Of a stretch of 64,000 nt of DNA, positions 24,844-34,322 are shown piece by piece. The stretch covers positions 682,001-746,000 of the forward strand of contig NZ_SNWR01000001.1 in NCBI RefSeq assembly GCF_004362215.1. The letters are read 5' to 3'. Below the pieces are notes generated by a model, which was not told where the DNA came from, did no database searches, and worked only from the letters and a program-made list of their open reading frames with translations. The position numbers and the translations under genes were made by a program. Origin of the DNA: Paractinoplanes brasiliensis. GTDB lineage: Bacteria > Actinomycetota > Actinomycetes > Mycobacteriales > Micromonosporaceae. Each line of letters opens with the position of its first letter. The stretch's first letter is position 1.

Positions 24844-27212
24844 CCAGAGCCGTCAACATCGTCCACGCGCAATCCATCGGCTATGCGTTCGCCAGCGACA
24901 CCGAGCTCACCCTGCCACGCCGGCCCCGGCTGATTCCGGAGCTGCTGATCTGCCCGAGCCCGCCCGACGGGCTCCTGTTCGCCGGCGCCGCCGGCACCGA
25001 GGTGATCCGCGGCAGCAGCGCACGACAAGTGCTCCCGCGCCTGCTGCCGCTGCTGGACGGCCGCCATGACCTCGACGACCTGCCGTCGGCCCTGCCGCCG
25101 TTGACGGCCCGGCAGGTGCACGACGTCGTAGCCCTGCTGCACAGCCGTGGCCTGCTCGAAGACGCGGACACCGGCCCGCCCGCGGCGCAGGACGAGGACA
25201 CCGCGGTCGCGTCGTTCGTCGGCCGCCACATCGACGTGACCCGGGTCAACCGTAATCGCCGGGAAGCCTTGGCCAGGCTCGCCACCGCCCGGCTCCGGCT
25301 GATCGGCGAACCGGAACTGTGCCGTCTGCTGCGCGTGCAGCTCACCGGATCCGGCGTACAGGTCCTCGACGACGATCCGACGGTGACCGTCGTGGTGTCC
25401 ACCGGGGCCGCCCCGGTCGTGCCCGGGGATCTGCGGGACGGCCCGTTGTTCCCGATCCGGCTCGGCGCCGCGGAGGCGCACCTGGGGCCGATCCTGACCG
25501 ACGGCGTGACAGCCTGCCCGGCCTGTCTGGCGGCTGTCCATCCGCACCCGCCGGGCGCGCCGGCGCCCCTTCGCGCCGAACTGTGGCTCGGGCTCGCCGC
25601 GCACCAGCTGGTTCTGGAGCTGACCCGTCTCGGCTCGTCGGTCGCCTACCGTGGCCTGCGACGTTACGTGACCGACCCGGTTGACGGCGGCGGGGAGATC
25701 CGGCTGACCCCGCGCATGCCCGGCTGCCCGGCCTGCGGCATACCCGGCGAGCGCTGGGCGCCGGACGATCCACGCCTGCTCGGCTGGATCTACCACGTGG
25801 GCAGCAGCATGACCCCCCGGGCGACACTGGCGCTGAAGGACCACCAGAGCCACTACTCGGGGGCCAACCTGCAACTGAGCACAAGCAGGACCCCGATGAT
25901 GTACGGCGTGGCCATACCGCTGCCGGAGCCTGCCACGGCGGCGCAGCCGGGACCACTACGCCTGGCCGTCCTGGCGACCGTCCTGGCCAAAGCCGCCGGC
26001 GAGTCGGGCACCGGGCATCTGCGTCGCCGGCTCGCCCCCACCGGCGGGAACCTCGGCTCGTCGCGGCTGTGGGTGCTCGCCCGCCGGGTCGAGGACCTGG
26101 ACCCGGGCGCCTACCTCTACGAACCACATGACCATTCGCTGCGGCGGGCGGGCGATGTCGACGACGCCGGCGCGCTGCACGCCCTCGACCCCCACGGCGA
26201 CCCGCCCGGGCAGCTCGCCGGTGATCCCGACTGCGTGCTGCTCGGCGCCGGAGATCTGGCGAAGGCGTACCAGAAATACCAGGCCTTCGCGTACCGGCTC
26301 GTGCACTACGACGCCGGTGTCGCGCTGGCCTACATCCACCTGGTGGCTCGCACACTCGGCGTGACGCTCACCGAATATCCCGACGCCGGCCACCACCTGG
26401 CCGCCACGTTCGGCGTCGCGCGGCGCTGGGAGTTCCCGCTGCCGACGTTCGCCGTGGGGCTTGGTGGACGCCGTGCCGAGCCCGCGGCCACCCCGGCCAT
26501 TCCCGCCCCTCGAACAGCATCTGCCGGACGACCGGCGACGCTGACCCCGCCCGACTACACGCTCAACGCCGTCGTGCCGATGATGCAGGCGGCTTCGGCG
26601 GCGCCCGCGGCGATCCGCCGGCCCACCCCCGCCCCTGCCGAGATCCTGCCGGCGCGTTCATTGGACCAGGTCATGACCGTGCGTCGCGCCATCCGCACGT
26701 TCGCCGCCGAGCCGCCCACCGCGGAGGCCGCCCGGGCCGTGGTGGCGGCGGCCGGCGCCGTGCTGCGAGCCCGGCAGGCGGCCGGTTCCGCGCGCAGCCT
26801 GGTGCGGCCCGTCCTGCTGGTGAGCACCGATCTGCCGGGGCTGGCCGCCGGCGTCTACGACACCGTCATACCGGGCGCCGAACTGACCCGGCTGTCCGGC
26901 TTCAGCACCGAGGACGCCGTCGAATCCACCTTGCAGCAGGGCCTCGCGGCCGCCCCCGTCACCGTCATCATCGTTGCTGATCTGCGCACCGCCCTGACCG
27001 ATCGTTCGGCCCGCGGATACGCCGACCAGGCCACCCACGCCGGTGCGGCGATCGGCGCGGCATGGCTCGCGGCCACGGAGCGGGGGCTGGTCGGCACCGC
27101 GGCCGGCGGGGTCATCCCCCACGGGTTGCGCAGGGCCGCGGGCTTCGACGGATTCAACGACTGCCCCCTGCTCGGCCTGCACCTCGGCCTGCCGGCAGCG
27201 GACGGCGACTAG
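24840..27212 (+). CDS. RRE/ThiF-like leader-binding domain fused to SagB-type dehydrogenase
   Basis: A 790-residue fusion. Residues 1-100 look like a winged-helix leader-recognition element (TARQVHDVVALLHSRGLLED). Residues 110-310 form a reduced ThiF-like domain with zinc pairs CPACLA and CPACGIPGE. From about 330 the SagB-type nitroreductase begins (SHYSGANLQLS, LRRRLAPTGGNLGSSRLWVL, then YLYEPHDHSLRRAG). A second nitroreductase-like domain occupies about 605-790 (MTVRRAIRTFAAEPPTAEAA). The FMN dehydrogenase would oxidise azolines to azoles. Joining precursor binding and oxidation in one chain differs from the usual separate proteins. An Ala/Pro-rich linker separates the two nitroreductase parts. 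Confidence 0.82.
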   Translation: MTRAVNIVHAQSIGYAFASDTELTLPRRPRLIPELLICPSPPDGLLFAGAAGTEVIRGSSARQVLPRLLPLLDGRHDLDDLPSALPPLTARQVHDVVALLHSRGLLEDADTGPPAAQDEDTAVASFVGRHIDVTRVNRNRREALARLATARLRLIGEPELCRLLRVQLTGSGVQVLDDDPTVTVVVSTGAAPVVPGDLRDGPLFPIRLGAAEAHLGPILTDGVTACPACLAAVHPHPPGAPAPLRAELWLGLAAHQLVLELTRLGSSVAYRGLRRYVTDPVDGGGEIRLTPRMPGCPACGIPGERWAPDDPRLLGWIYHVGSSMTPRATLALKDHQSHYSGANLQLSTSRTPMMYGVAIPLPEPATAAQPGPLRLAVLATVLAKAAGESGTGHLRRRLAPTGGNLGSSRLWVLARRVEDLDPGAYLYEPHDHSLRRAGDVDDAGALHALDPHGDPPGQLAGDPDCVLLGAGDLAKAYQKYQAFAYRLVHYDAGVALAYIHLVARTLGVTLTEYPDAGHHLAATFGVARRWEFPLPTFAVGLGGRRAEPAATPAIPAPRTASAGRPATLTPPDYTLNAVVPMMQAASAAPAAIRRPTPAPAEILPARSLDQVMTVRRAIRTFAAEPPTAEAARAVVAAAGAVLRARQAAGSARSLVRPVLLVSTDLPGLAAGVYDTVIPGAELTRLSGFSTEDAVESTLQQGLAAAPVTVIIVADLRTALTDRSARGYADQATHAGAAIGAAWLAATERGLVGTAAGGVIPHGLRRAAGFDGFNDCPLLGLHLGLPAADGD

Positions 27213-27214
27213 CC

Positions 27215-29521
27215 GTGCTGGCCCCGTTCGCTCTGCTGCGCACCGCGGGTCTGCCCTTCGACGCCCTGACCGCGCTCACCTTGCCGGGAACCTCAGCCGC
27301 CATCGGCCGAGCCCGCCGAGCGCGACGTGCCATGGCCGCGGAACGGGAGCAGCTGGAGGCGGCGCTCTACGCGCTCATCCCCGGCTTGAAGGCTGCCGAC
27401 CGGGCGCCGGCGCTGGCGCTGCGCCGCGACATCCACAACGGACGCAGTCACCTCGCCCGCCCGGCAACAGCCGCCATCCGAGCCCAGCTCCCGGCCGAGG
27501 ACGGCGCTGCCCTCGACACCTGGCTCGCCGCTGCCGCCCGGCTGGCCGAGGCCAGACAATGGGTGCGGCAATACGGCGACGACGAGATCCACCGTCACCT
27601 GAGGCCCGCCCTGCGCACCACGACCACAGGCGAGGATTTCCGGCGTCCGCTCGCCCTCGCCGCGCCGCAGTTGCTGGCGAAACTGCTGTCAGCACCGGCC
27701 GGGGACTCCGGCATTCGCGCCACCAGGACCGAACGCTCCCTGATCAGCTACCTGATGCGCGCGGCCGCGAAGACGAGCCCGTTCAGCACGTTCATGTACA
27801 CCAGCGTCGTCGACCTGTCCGCGGGCGCCGGCCCCGAACCCTGCCGGCGCACCTCCCGAAGCACCCTCAACCGCGGGCTGGTGGACGCCCTGCGCCGTGC
27901 CGCCCGGGGCTGCTGCGGCGATCCGGAACACGCGCGCCTGGTCAAGAACCCGGCGATCACCTGGACCTCCTCCGGCCTGGAATCGATGGCGCCCACGCGT
28001 GGCGCCCACGACGGCCGCGTTCTGCGGCTCGCCCGGCCAGTTCGCGCGACCCTCCCCCATCCGGTCGCCCGCGCCGTCGCCGGCCTCCCGGCCGAGTTCG
28101 GCGCCGCCGAGCTCGCCGCGGTGCTCGATGAAGACACTCCGGTACGCGCACTGATCGACCAACTGCTGAGCATCGGCGTCCTCGCCGCGGCACCGTGGAC
28201 CGACGCCTTCGACGAGCGCCCGGACACCCCGGTCAAGGAAAGCAACTGCCCGCGCGCCGGCGAGCTGGACGCCCGTCTGTCGGTCATGGCGCGCCGGGCG
28301 ACGCAACTCGCCGGGCAGACAGCGTCCGAGCGGCTCGGCACGCTCGCCGGCATCCGTGCCGGCGCCGAGCGCGCCGCCCGAGACCTGGGGATCGAACTCG
28401 GCGAGACGTTGCGGACGCCCGTCACCGAGGACGGCTACGCCCACCACAGCGGTCACCCGGTGCCCGAGTTGTCGCCGCTGCTGCGGGAGGTGGCCGCGGT
28501 TGTCGCCGACCGCGTCGAGGAGCACCCGCACCACGCGGCCCTCCGACAGCAGTTCGTCGACCTGTACGGCGAGGGCGGCACCTGCTACGACACGATCGAG
28601 TTCCTCCGGCACGCCGCCTCCGGACTGTCTCCGGACACCATCCCCATCCCGGGTGCCGTCGCCTCGGCCCGGCCGCCGGTCCCCGTCACGGCAATGCTCC
28701 AGCTGTCGCCCGACATGGCCGTCCTCAACGCGCTGTACCCCGGCTGCGGATCCTTGAGTGCCCGGCGCGCCCGCGGGGACACCGACCTCACGAACGCTCT
28801 GCGCGACTGGTTGCCCCGGGTCACCTCGCCCGCCGAGCCGGTCGACGTGATCGTGAGTGGCGACTGCAACGAGCTGCAAGCCCACCCGTTGCTCACCGAC
28901 CGCGTCCTGGCCGGGCCGCTGGAACCCAGCCTGCACCCGGCGACCTTGTCCTGGCGGGACGTGATCCTGCGCCACGACGCGGAACACGGTCGCATCACCG
29001 TCGAAGCTGACGGCCGCGCCATCGCACCGGTCTACCTCGGCGCCACAGTGCCGCACCCGGGCTGGGGGCCCACTTACTGGCTGCTCCTGCTGTCCAACCC
29101 GTGGCGGCCACGGCCGCTACGGGCGCCCCCGCCACCGAAAGACGCCGCCACCATCGGCTTTCACGAGCGCCGGACCATCGGCCGGGTCCTGCTGCGCCGG
29201 CGTACCTGGTGGGTGCCCACCGCACGCATCCGTCAGCGGTGGCTGCGAGGCGCCGGTGCTCAACGCGCCTTCGACACCGCGCTCGACTGCGCCGATCTCG
29301 GGCTGCCGGACCAGTTCTTCCTCACCCCGTACGGCACCGTGCCCGCCACCACCGCGCGCCACCGCAAGCCCTTCTGGATCGACGTCGGCAACCCGTTCCT
29401 GCTGGACTGCCTCGAGCACCTGATCGGCGACACCTCCTGGGCCCGGGTGGTCGAACCGCTCCCCGACGGCCCAACCGGCCGTCGCCAGGTCAGCGAGCTG
29501 CATGTGGAGATGCTCGTCTGA
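27215..29521 (+). CDS. LanB-type dehydratase, glutamylation domain protein
   Basis: The frame is open upstream, but the GTG at 27215, three codons before the family-typical FALLRTAGLPFDAL, is the sensible start. It follows the fusion gene stop by two bases. The 768-residue protein resembles the N-terminal part of lantibiotic dehydratases (RSLISYLMRAAAKTSPFSTF, YGEGGTCYDTIEFLRHA, VTAMLQLSPDMAVLN, WIDVGNPFLLDCLEHLI). Such proteins transfer glutamate from glutamyl-tRNA to Ser/Thr of the precursor. The elimination half is missing and is supplied by the separate SpaB_C protein at 21994, giving a split dehydratase. It is the last gene of the cluster; no transporter or protease follows. Confidence 0.88.
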   Translation: MLAPFALLRTAGLPFDALTALTLPGTSAAIGRARRARRAMAAEREQLEAALYALIPGLKAADRAPALALRRDIHNGRSHLARPATAAIRAQLPAEDGAALDTWLAAAARLAEARQWVRQYGDDEIHRHLRPALRTTTTGEDFRRPLALAAPQLLAKLLSAPAGDSGIRATRTERSLISYLMRAAAKTSPFSTFMYTSVVDLSAGAGPEPCRRTSRSTLNRGLVDALRRAARGCCGDPEHARLVKNPAITWTSSGLESMAPTRGAHDGRVLRLARPVRATLPHPVARAVAGLPAEFGAAELAAVLDEDTPVRALIDQLLSIGVLAAAPWTDAFDERPDTPVKESNCPRAGELDARLSVMARRATQLAGQTASERLGTLAGIRAGAERAARDLGIELGETLRTPVTEDGYAHHSGHPVPELSPLLREVAAVVADRVEEHPHHAALRQQFVDLYGEGGTCYDTIEFLRHAASGLSPDTIPIPGAVASARPPVPVTAMLQLSPDMAVLNALYPGCGSLSARRARGDTDLTNALRDWLPRVTSPAEPVDVIVSGDCNELQAHPLLTDRVLAGPLEPSLHPATLSWRDVILRHDAEHGRITVEADGRAIAPVYLGATVPHPGWGPTYWLLLLSNPWRPRPLRAPPPPKDAATIGFHERRTIGRVLLRRRTWWVPTARIRQRWLRGAGAQRAFDTALDCADLGLPDQFFLTPYGTVPATTARHRKPFWIDVGNPFLLDCLEHLIGDTSWARVVEPLPDGPTGRRQVSELHVEMLV

Positions 29522-29590
29522 GCGCCGAGGCACCCGGGCAAACCTCGCCGGGTTCGGGCGAATCGGACGACTGCTCCGTATCCGGTGGCT

Positions 29591-29708
29591 TCAGCCGCGG
29601 TCCGGCTCGGGACGCCAGTCCTGCACCGAGACGATTCCCGGTTCCCGCAGCTCCAGACCGGTGAAGGAGCGCGAGACCTCGGCCGGCGTGCACGGGCGGC
29701 GGTGAGGG
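29591..29708 (-). pseudogene. C-terminal remnant of a DUF574-type SAM-dependent methyltransferase
   Basis: Read leftward, the frame ending at the stop complementary to 29591-29593 gives TPAEVSRSFTGLELREPGIV followed by SVQDWRPEPDRG. This is the standard C-terminus of actinobacterial S-adenosyl methyltransferase (DUF574) proteins (R-S-x-x-E-V/I-x-x-F-x-G-L-E-L-x-E-P-G-[IV]-V and a W-R-P ending). No upstream catalytic part is present; the frame degenerates before 29720. It is a relic between the RiPP cluster and the xylanase. The rest of 29522-29879 contains only the xylanase promoter region. Confidence 0.65.
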
Positions 29709-29879
29709 CGGGCAGGGGCTCCGGGCGCGGCGAACGCCGGACCGGTACGGACTCCGAGAATTCCGGCAAGGTATCGAGAGTTTCAATGACGTGTGTGTTA
29801 CGGTTCGGCAACTCCACTGATGATGGTCGATGGGACACCGGCCTGAAGTTTCGGCGTGTCCGCAGGAAAGGAGCCCGAT

Positions 29880-31358
29880 GTGAGACGCACCGGACGCCGG
29901 ACGATGCTCGCGACAGTGGCCGCAGCGGCCCTGGTGGCGGGAACGGTCGTCGCCGTACACACGAGCCCGCCGGCAGCGGCGGCCGAGACCACCCTGCGGG
30001 CCGCGGCCACGCAGGCCGGCCTGTTCTTCGGCGTCGCCGCGAACCCGAACCGGCTCAGCGGGATCGTCAACCAGGAGTTCGGGCAGCTCACGCCCGAGAA
30101 CGCGATGAAGCCGGACACGCTCGCCACGTCCAGCGGCGGCCTGCAGAACACCGGCGGCGCGGACACCCTGGTCAACTACGCTGCGCAGAACAACATGCTG
30201 GTCAAGGGCCACACCATGGTCTGGCACTCGCAGGCCGGCGCGCTGCAGGGGTCGAACCAGAACACGCTGAACAACTTCATCGGCAACGCGCTGCTGCGCT
30301 GGGGCAACCGGGTCCAGTACTGGGACGTCGTCAACGAGGCGTTCGAGGACAACAACACCGGACGCCGCCGCACCCAGTGGCCGCACACGATCAGCCGGGA
30401 CGCCAACGGTGACGGCGATGTCCTCGACGCCGGCGACACCGACGTCATCCGGGACTCGTTCCGCCGGGCCAAGCAGGTCGTCCAGCAGAACAACCTGACC
30501 ACCAAGCTCTGCATCAACGACTACGACGTCGAGGGCCTGACGGTCCAGGGCGGCGCCCGCAACAACAAGGCGCAGGCGCTGTACGAGACGGTCCGCGCGT
30601 ACACCCAGAGCTCGGAGAAGCTGATCGACTGCGTCGGGTTCCAGGCGCACTTCAACGACAACCCGAACAGCATCATCAGCAACGACCTCCAGGCGAACAT
30701 CCAGCGGTTCGCCGACCTCGGGGTCGAGGTGCACATCTCCGAACTGGACATCGACGACGACCTGAGCAACAACGACATCGGCCAGGGCCAGGCGGAGAAC
30801 TACCGCAAGGTCGTCCGGGCCTGCCTGAACGTCTCGATGTGCAAGGGCATCACGGTGTGGGGCATCGCCGACAGCGAGTCGTGGCGCGCGTCCGAGCGGG
30901 GCCTGCTGTTCACCGGCGGCAACGGCAACTACCAGAAGAAGGCCGCGTACTACGCGGTGCTGGAGGAGCTGAACCGCGGCCGGAACCCGGACAGTCCCAC
31001 CTCGCCGCCGACCAGCTCAAGTCCGTCGAACCCGCCGTCCGACCCGCCGTCCGACCCGCCACCCCCGGCCGGCTGCTCCGCGACCGCGTCGTTGAACTCC
31101 TGGAACGGCGGCTTCGTCGCCACCGTCCGGGTCACCGCCGGCTCGTCCGCGATCAACCAGTGGACGGTCACCGCGAACCTGCCCGGCGGCGCCGCGGTCA
31201 CCAACGTGTGGAACGCCGACCGCAGCGGCACCAGCGGCACCGTCCGCTTCGGCAACGTCAACTACAACGGCCGGATCGGGGCCGGGCAGTCGACCGAGTT
31301 CGGCTTCCAGGGCACCGGCTCGGCGGAGGGCCTGACCGTCGCCTGCTCCGCGTCCTGA
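29880..31358 (+). CDS. GH10 endo-1,4-beta-xylanase with CBM2
   Basis: The GTG at 29880 is chosen because AGGAAAGGAG sits seven bases upstream; the frame could also begin at GTG 29856. A signal peptide (ending near PAAAA) precedes a GH10 domain. The acid/base Glu is in YWDVVNEAF and the nucleophile Glu in VEVHISELDID. A Pro/Ser/Thr linker (PTSSSPSNPPSDPPSDPPPP) leads to a C-terminal family 2 carbohydrate-binding module with SATASLNSWNGGFVATVRV. Length (492) and order match secreted actinomycete xylanases. Two imperfect GA(A/G)AGTTTC-like elements at 29777-29784 and 29845-29854 might be sugar-regulator sites, but this is weak. Confidence 0.95.
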   Translation: MRRTGRRTMLATVAAAALVAGTVVAVHTSPPAAAAETTLRAAATQAGLFFGVAANPNRLSGIVNQEFGQLTPENAMKPDTLATSSGGLQNTGGADTLVNYAAQNNMLVKGHTMVWHSQAGALQGSNQNTLNNFIGNALLRWGNRVQYWDVVNEAFEDNNTGRRRTQWPHTISRDANGDGDVLDAGDTDVIRDSFRRAKQVVQQNNLTTKLCINDYDVEGLTVQGGARNNKAQALYETVRAYTQSSEKLIDCVGFQAHFNDNPNSIISNDLQANIQRFADLGVEVHISELDIDDDLSNNDIGQGQAENYRKVVRACLNVSMCKGITVWGIADSESWRASERGLLFTGGNGNYQKKAAYYAVLEELNRGRNPDSPTSPPTSSSPSNPPSDPPSDPPPPAGCSATASLNSWNGGFVATVRVTAGSSAINQWTVTANLPGGAAVTNVWNADRSGTSGTVRFGNVNYNGRIGAGQSTEFGFQGTGSAEGLTVACSAS

Positions 31359-31370
31359 GGTTCACCTTCG

Positions 31371-31401
31371 CGGCCCGGGTCACCATCGGTGACCCGGGCC
31401 G
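31371..31401 (+). terminator. perfect 14-bp hairpin after the xylanase gene
   Basis: CGGCCCGGGTCACC at 31371-31384 is followed by a three-base loop and its exact reverse complement at 31388-31401, thirteen bases after the xylanase stop. There is no long U tract, as is usual in high-GC actinomycetes. It should end the xylanase transcript before the SARP gene. Confidence 0.8.
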
Positions 31402-31561
31402 CTCCGGTTCCCCACCAAGGCTGGCAGACAACCACGCTCTCGCCGCTCGACGGAATCCATCGGGACACCCCCGCGGCTGCGTCATCAACCTCACCCACGC
31501 CACTTCATGATCAACGCAACGAAACCGGTCAACGGCTTGCGTTCAGCTGCACTAGGGTGGC

Positions 31562-34318
31562 GTGGTGAAGTTCGGTCTGCTCGGCCCGCTCGAAGTCGTC
31601 CACGAAGGACAGCCGGCGCCGATCCGGGCCGGCAAGCATCGGGCGTTTCTCGCCGCTCTGCTTCTGCGTACGGGCCGCTCCGTGCCCTTCGGCGATCTGG
31701 TCGACATCGTGTGGGGTGATCGGCCGCCGGCCAACCCGCGGGCCACCATCCAGGTCTATGCGACCCGGCTTCGCGCGGTGGTCGGTGACCTGGTCGAGAC
31801 AACATCCGACGGGTACCGCATCACCGTTCCGGCAAGCGACACCGACATCGGGCGTTTCGAGGACCTGCTGGTTCAGGCCCGGCACCACGGCGAGCGCGAC
31901 GACCCGCACGCGGAATCCGAGGTCCTGCAAGAAGCGCTGTCCTTGTGGCGGGGCGAGCCGCTCGCGGACGTGCCGTCCGATGCCCTCCACCGCGACTTCG
32001 TCCCGCAGCTGCTGGAACTGCGGGTGCGTACGATCGAGCGACGTCTCGACGCCGACCTGAGACGAGGCCGACATGCGGAGCTGATCGGTGAGCTGATGAC
32101 TTTGACAGCCCAGCATCCGTTGCGAGAACGGCTGTGGGGGCAGCTCATGACGGCGTTGCACCGCGACGGCCGGCAGTCCGAGGCGTTGCAGGCATACCGG
32201 ACCGTACGCGACTTGCTCGCCGACGAGCTCGGCATCGAGCCGGGGCCGGAGCTGCAGGAAACGCATGCAGCTGTGCTTGACGGCCGGCCCATACCGAGTG
32301 GGCCCCTGATATTGCCGAGGCAACTACCGCCCGCGCCGCCGGGATTCTGGGGCCGGGCCGGCGATGTGGCCCGGCTCGATGCGATGCTGCGCGACACCGG
32401 CCGGAGCCCAGCCGGCGCACCCGTGATCGCCGCTGTCAGCGGCACCGCCGGGGTCGGCAAGACCGCGCTCACCGTGCACTGGGCGCACCGCGTTCGCGAG
32501 CACTTCCCGGACGGGCAGCTCTATGTGAATCTGGCCGGTTACGACCCGGGCGATTCGCTGGTGACCCCGACCGAGGCGGTTCGCGGCCTGCTGGCTGGGC
32601 TGGGCGTGCCGGCTCAGCAGGTTCCGCCGGACCTGGCCGAGCAGACCGCGCTCTACCGCAGTCTGCTGGCCGATCGTCGCATGCTGATCCTGCTGGACAA
32701 TGCCCGGGACGCCGAGCACGCGCGGCCGTTGCTCCCGGCGTCGTCCGGCAGTATCACCCTGGTCACCAGCCGGGACGCCCTCGGTGGACTGGTCGCCGAA
32801 GGTGCCCGTCCGATCGTCCTCGGCCTGCTGTCGCCGGACGAGTCGGCCGGCCTCCTCACCCAGCGCATCGGCCGGCCGCGGATGGGCGCGGAGCCGCGAG
32901 CGGTGGCCGGGATCGTGGCGAGCTGCGCGGGCCTGCCGTTGGCGCTGGCCGTGGTGGCGGTGCGCGCCGCCACCAACCCGTCCTTCCCGTTGTCCGCGCT
33001 CGCGGCGGAGCTGCGCGACACCCGCGACGCCCTGGACGCCTTGCACGCGGGCGACCCGGCCAGCGACGTACGCGCAGTGCTGTCCTGGTCATACCGGGCA
33101 CTGGACCCGGACGCGGCCCGGCTGTTCCGGCTCCTCAGCTTGCACAGCGGCCCCGACATCGGCGTTGCCATGGCGGCGAGCCTGTTCGGTGCGCCGGCCC
33201 GCCGGGTCCGGGCGCTGCTCGCGGAACTGGCCAGGGTGCACCTGCTGTCGGAGCACCAGCCGGGTCGATACGGCATGCACGACCTGTTGCGTGCGTACGC
33301 CACCGAGCTGTGCGGCGAGATCGACTCCTCCGTCGACCGGCGCGACGCCAGCGGCCGGGCGCTGGAGCATCTGGTGCACACCGGCTACGCGGCAGCCATG
33401 CTGATGCACCCGACCCGGGAGCCGATCGAACTGGCCGCGCACCGGTCCGGCGTAGTCCCGGAGCAGCTCGCCGGCTACGAGCAGGCGCTGGACTGGTTCA
33501 CCAGCGAACACCGGGTCATGATGGCCACCTTACGCCGCGCCCAGGATCCTGATGTGGACCGGCTCCTCTATCAGCTCGCCTGGACCATGACCACCTTCCT
33601 GCTCCGCCGCGGGTTGTGGCACGACTGGGTGGACGTCCAGAGCGCGGCGCTGGCCGCCGCGCGGCGACTCGGCGACCGCGCGGCGCAGGCCGCCGCGCAT
33701 CGTGGTCTGGGTCGTGCCCTGGGCGCACTGGGCCGGGCGGAACAGTCCGACGCCGAGTACCGCCGAGCGTTGGAAGGCTTCGCCGAACTCGGGGATGTGG
33801 CCGGTCAGGCAACCACCCACGACAACCTGGCGGCCCTGTTGGCCGGGCAGGGCCGGTACCCGGCCGCGCTGGCGCACGCCCGGCAGGCCCTGACCCTGTA
33901 CCGCGCCGCCGACCGGACGGACGGCACGGCGAGCGCGTCGAACTCGGTAGCCTGGCTGCTGACCCAGGTCGGCGAGCCCGGACAGGCGATCGGGCACGGG
34001 CAGGAGTCGCTGGTCCTGCACCGGGCCATCGGGGACCGCGACGGCGAGGCCGCGACGTGGGACACCCTCGGCTACGCGTACCACCGCCTGGGCGACCTGC
34101 CCGGCGCGGACGCCGGCTACCGGCATGCCCTTGCGTTGTACCGCGAGCTTGGCGACCGCTACAACATCGCAGCCACCCTGTCCCACCTGGGCGATACCCA
34201 GCAGGCCGCGGGCGACACGGCCGCCGCCCGTAAGTCGTGGCAGGAAGCGCTGACCGTGCTGGAGGCGCTCGGCCATCCTGAGGCGAACGATGTCCGGGCT
34301 CGGCTGGCCGGTTCCTGA
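31562..34318 (+). CDS. AfsR/SARP-family regulator (SARP-BTAD-NB-ARC-TPR)
   Basis: The 918-residue regulator has an N-terminal OmpR-like winged helix (residues 1-95, with RATIQVYATRLRAVVGD) and a BTAD domain (about 100-250, ending ELGIEPGPELQETHAAVL). An NB-ARC NTPase follows with Walker A SGTAGVGKTALT and RMLILLDNARD, then C-terminal TPR repeats (about 690-910). This large AfsR-like form integrates NTP binding with transcription activation, usually of secondary metabolism or antibiotic promoters. The start may be GTG 31562 or the adjacent GTG 31565. Three perfect 11-bp repeats of SARP-operator type lie four bases beyond its stop, in front of the next gene, making that gene its likely target. 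Confidence 0.9.
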   Translation: MVKFGLLGPLEVVHEGQPAPIRAGKHRAFLAALLLRTGRSVPFGDLVDIVWGDRPPANPRATIQVYATRLRAVVGDLVETTSDGYRITVPASDTDIGRFEDLLVQARHHGERDDPHAESEVLQEALSLWRGEPLADVPSDALHRDFVPQLLELRVRTIERRLDADLRRGRHAELIGELMTLTAQHPLRERLWGQLMTALHRDGRQSEALQAYRTVRDLLADELGIEPGPELQETHAAVLDGRPIPSGPLILPRQLPPAPPGFWGRAGDVARLDAMLRDTGRSPAGAPVIAAVSGTAGVGKTALTVHWAHRVREHFPDGQLYVNLAGYDPGDSLVTPTEAVRGLLAGLGVPAQQVPPDLAEQTALYRSLLADRRMLILLDNARDAEHARPLLPASSGSITLVTSRDALGGLVAEGARPIVLGLLSPDESAGLLTQRIGRPRMGAEPRAVAGIVASCAGLPLALAVVAVRAATNPSFPLSALAAELRDTRDALDALHAGDPASDVRAVLSWSYRALDPDAARLFRLLSLHSGPDIGVAMAASLFGAPARRVRALLAELARVHLLSEHQPGRYGMHDLLRAYATELCGEIDSSVDRRDASGRALEHLVHTGYAAAMLMHPTREPIELAAHRSGVVPEQLAGYEQALDWFTSEHRVMMATLRRAQDPDVDRLLYQLAWTMTTFLLRRGLWHDWVDVQSAALAAARRLGDRAAQAAAHRGLGRALGALGRAEQSDAEYRRALEGFAELGDVAGQATTHDNLAALLAGQGRYPAALAHARQALTLYRAADRTDGTASASNSVAWLLTQVGEPGQAIGHGQESLVLHRAIGDRDGEAATWDTLGYAYHRLGDLPGADAGYRHALALYRELGDRYNIAATLSHLGDTQQAAGDTAAARKSWQEALTVLEALGHPEANDVRARLAGS

Positions 34319-34322
34319 TCCG

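Noticed and set aside
21710..29521. Pyridine-type thiopeptide cluster
   Set aside because: Only one SpaB_C gene is present and the core lacks Cys-Ser sites for a pyridine; a linear azole peptide with dehydro residues fits better, though a pyridine cannot be excluded from sequence alone.
29774..29854. Xylanase operator elements (GAGAGTTTC and GAAGTTTCGG)
   Set aside because: Neither is a full palindrome of the CGAAA-N-TTTCG type; too weak to list as a site.
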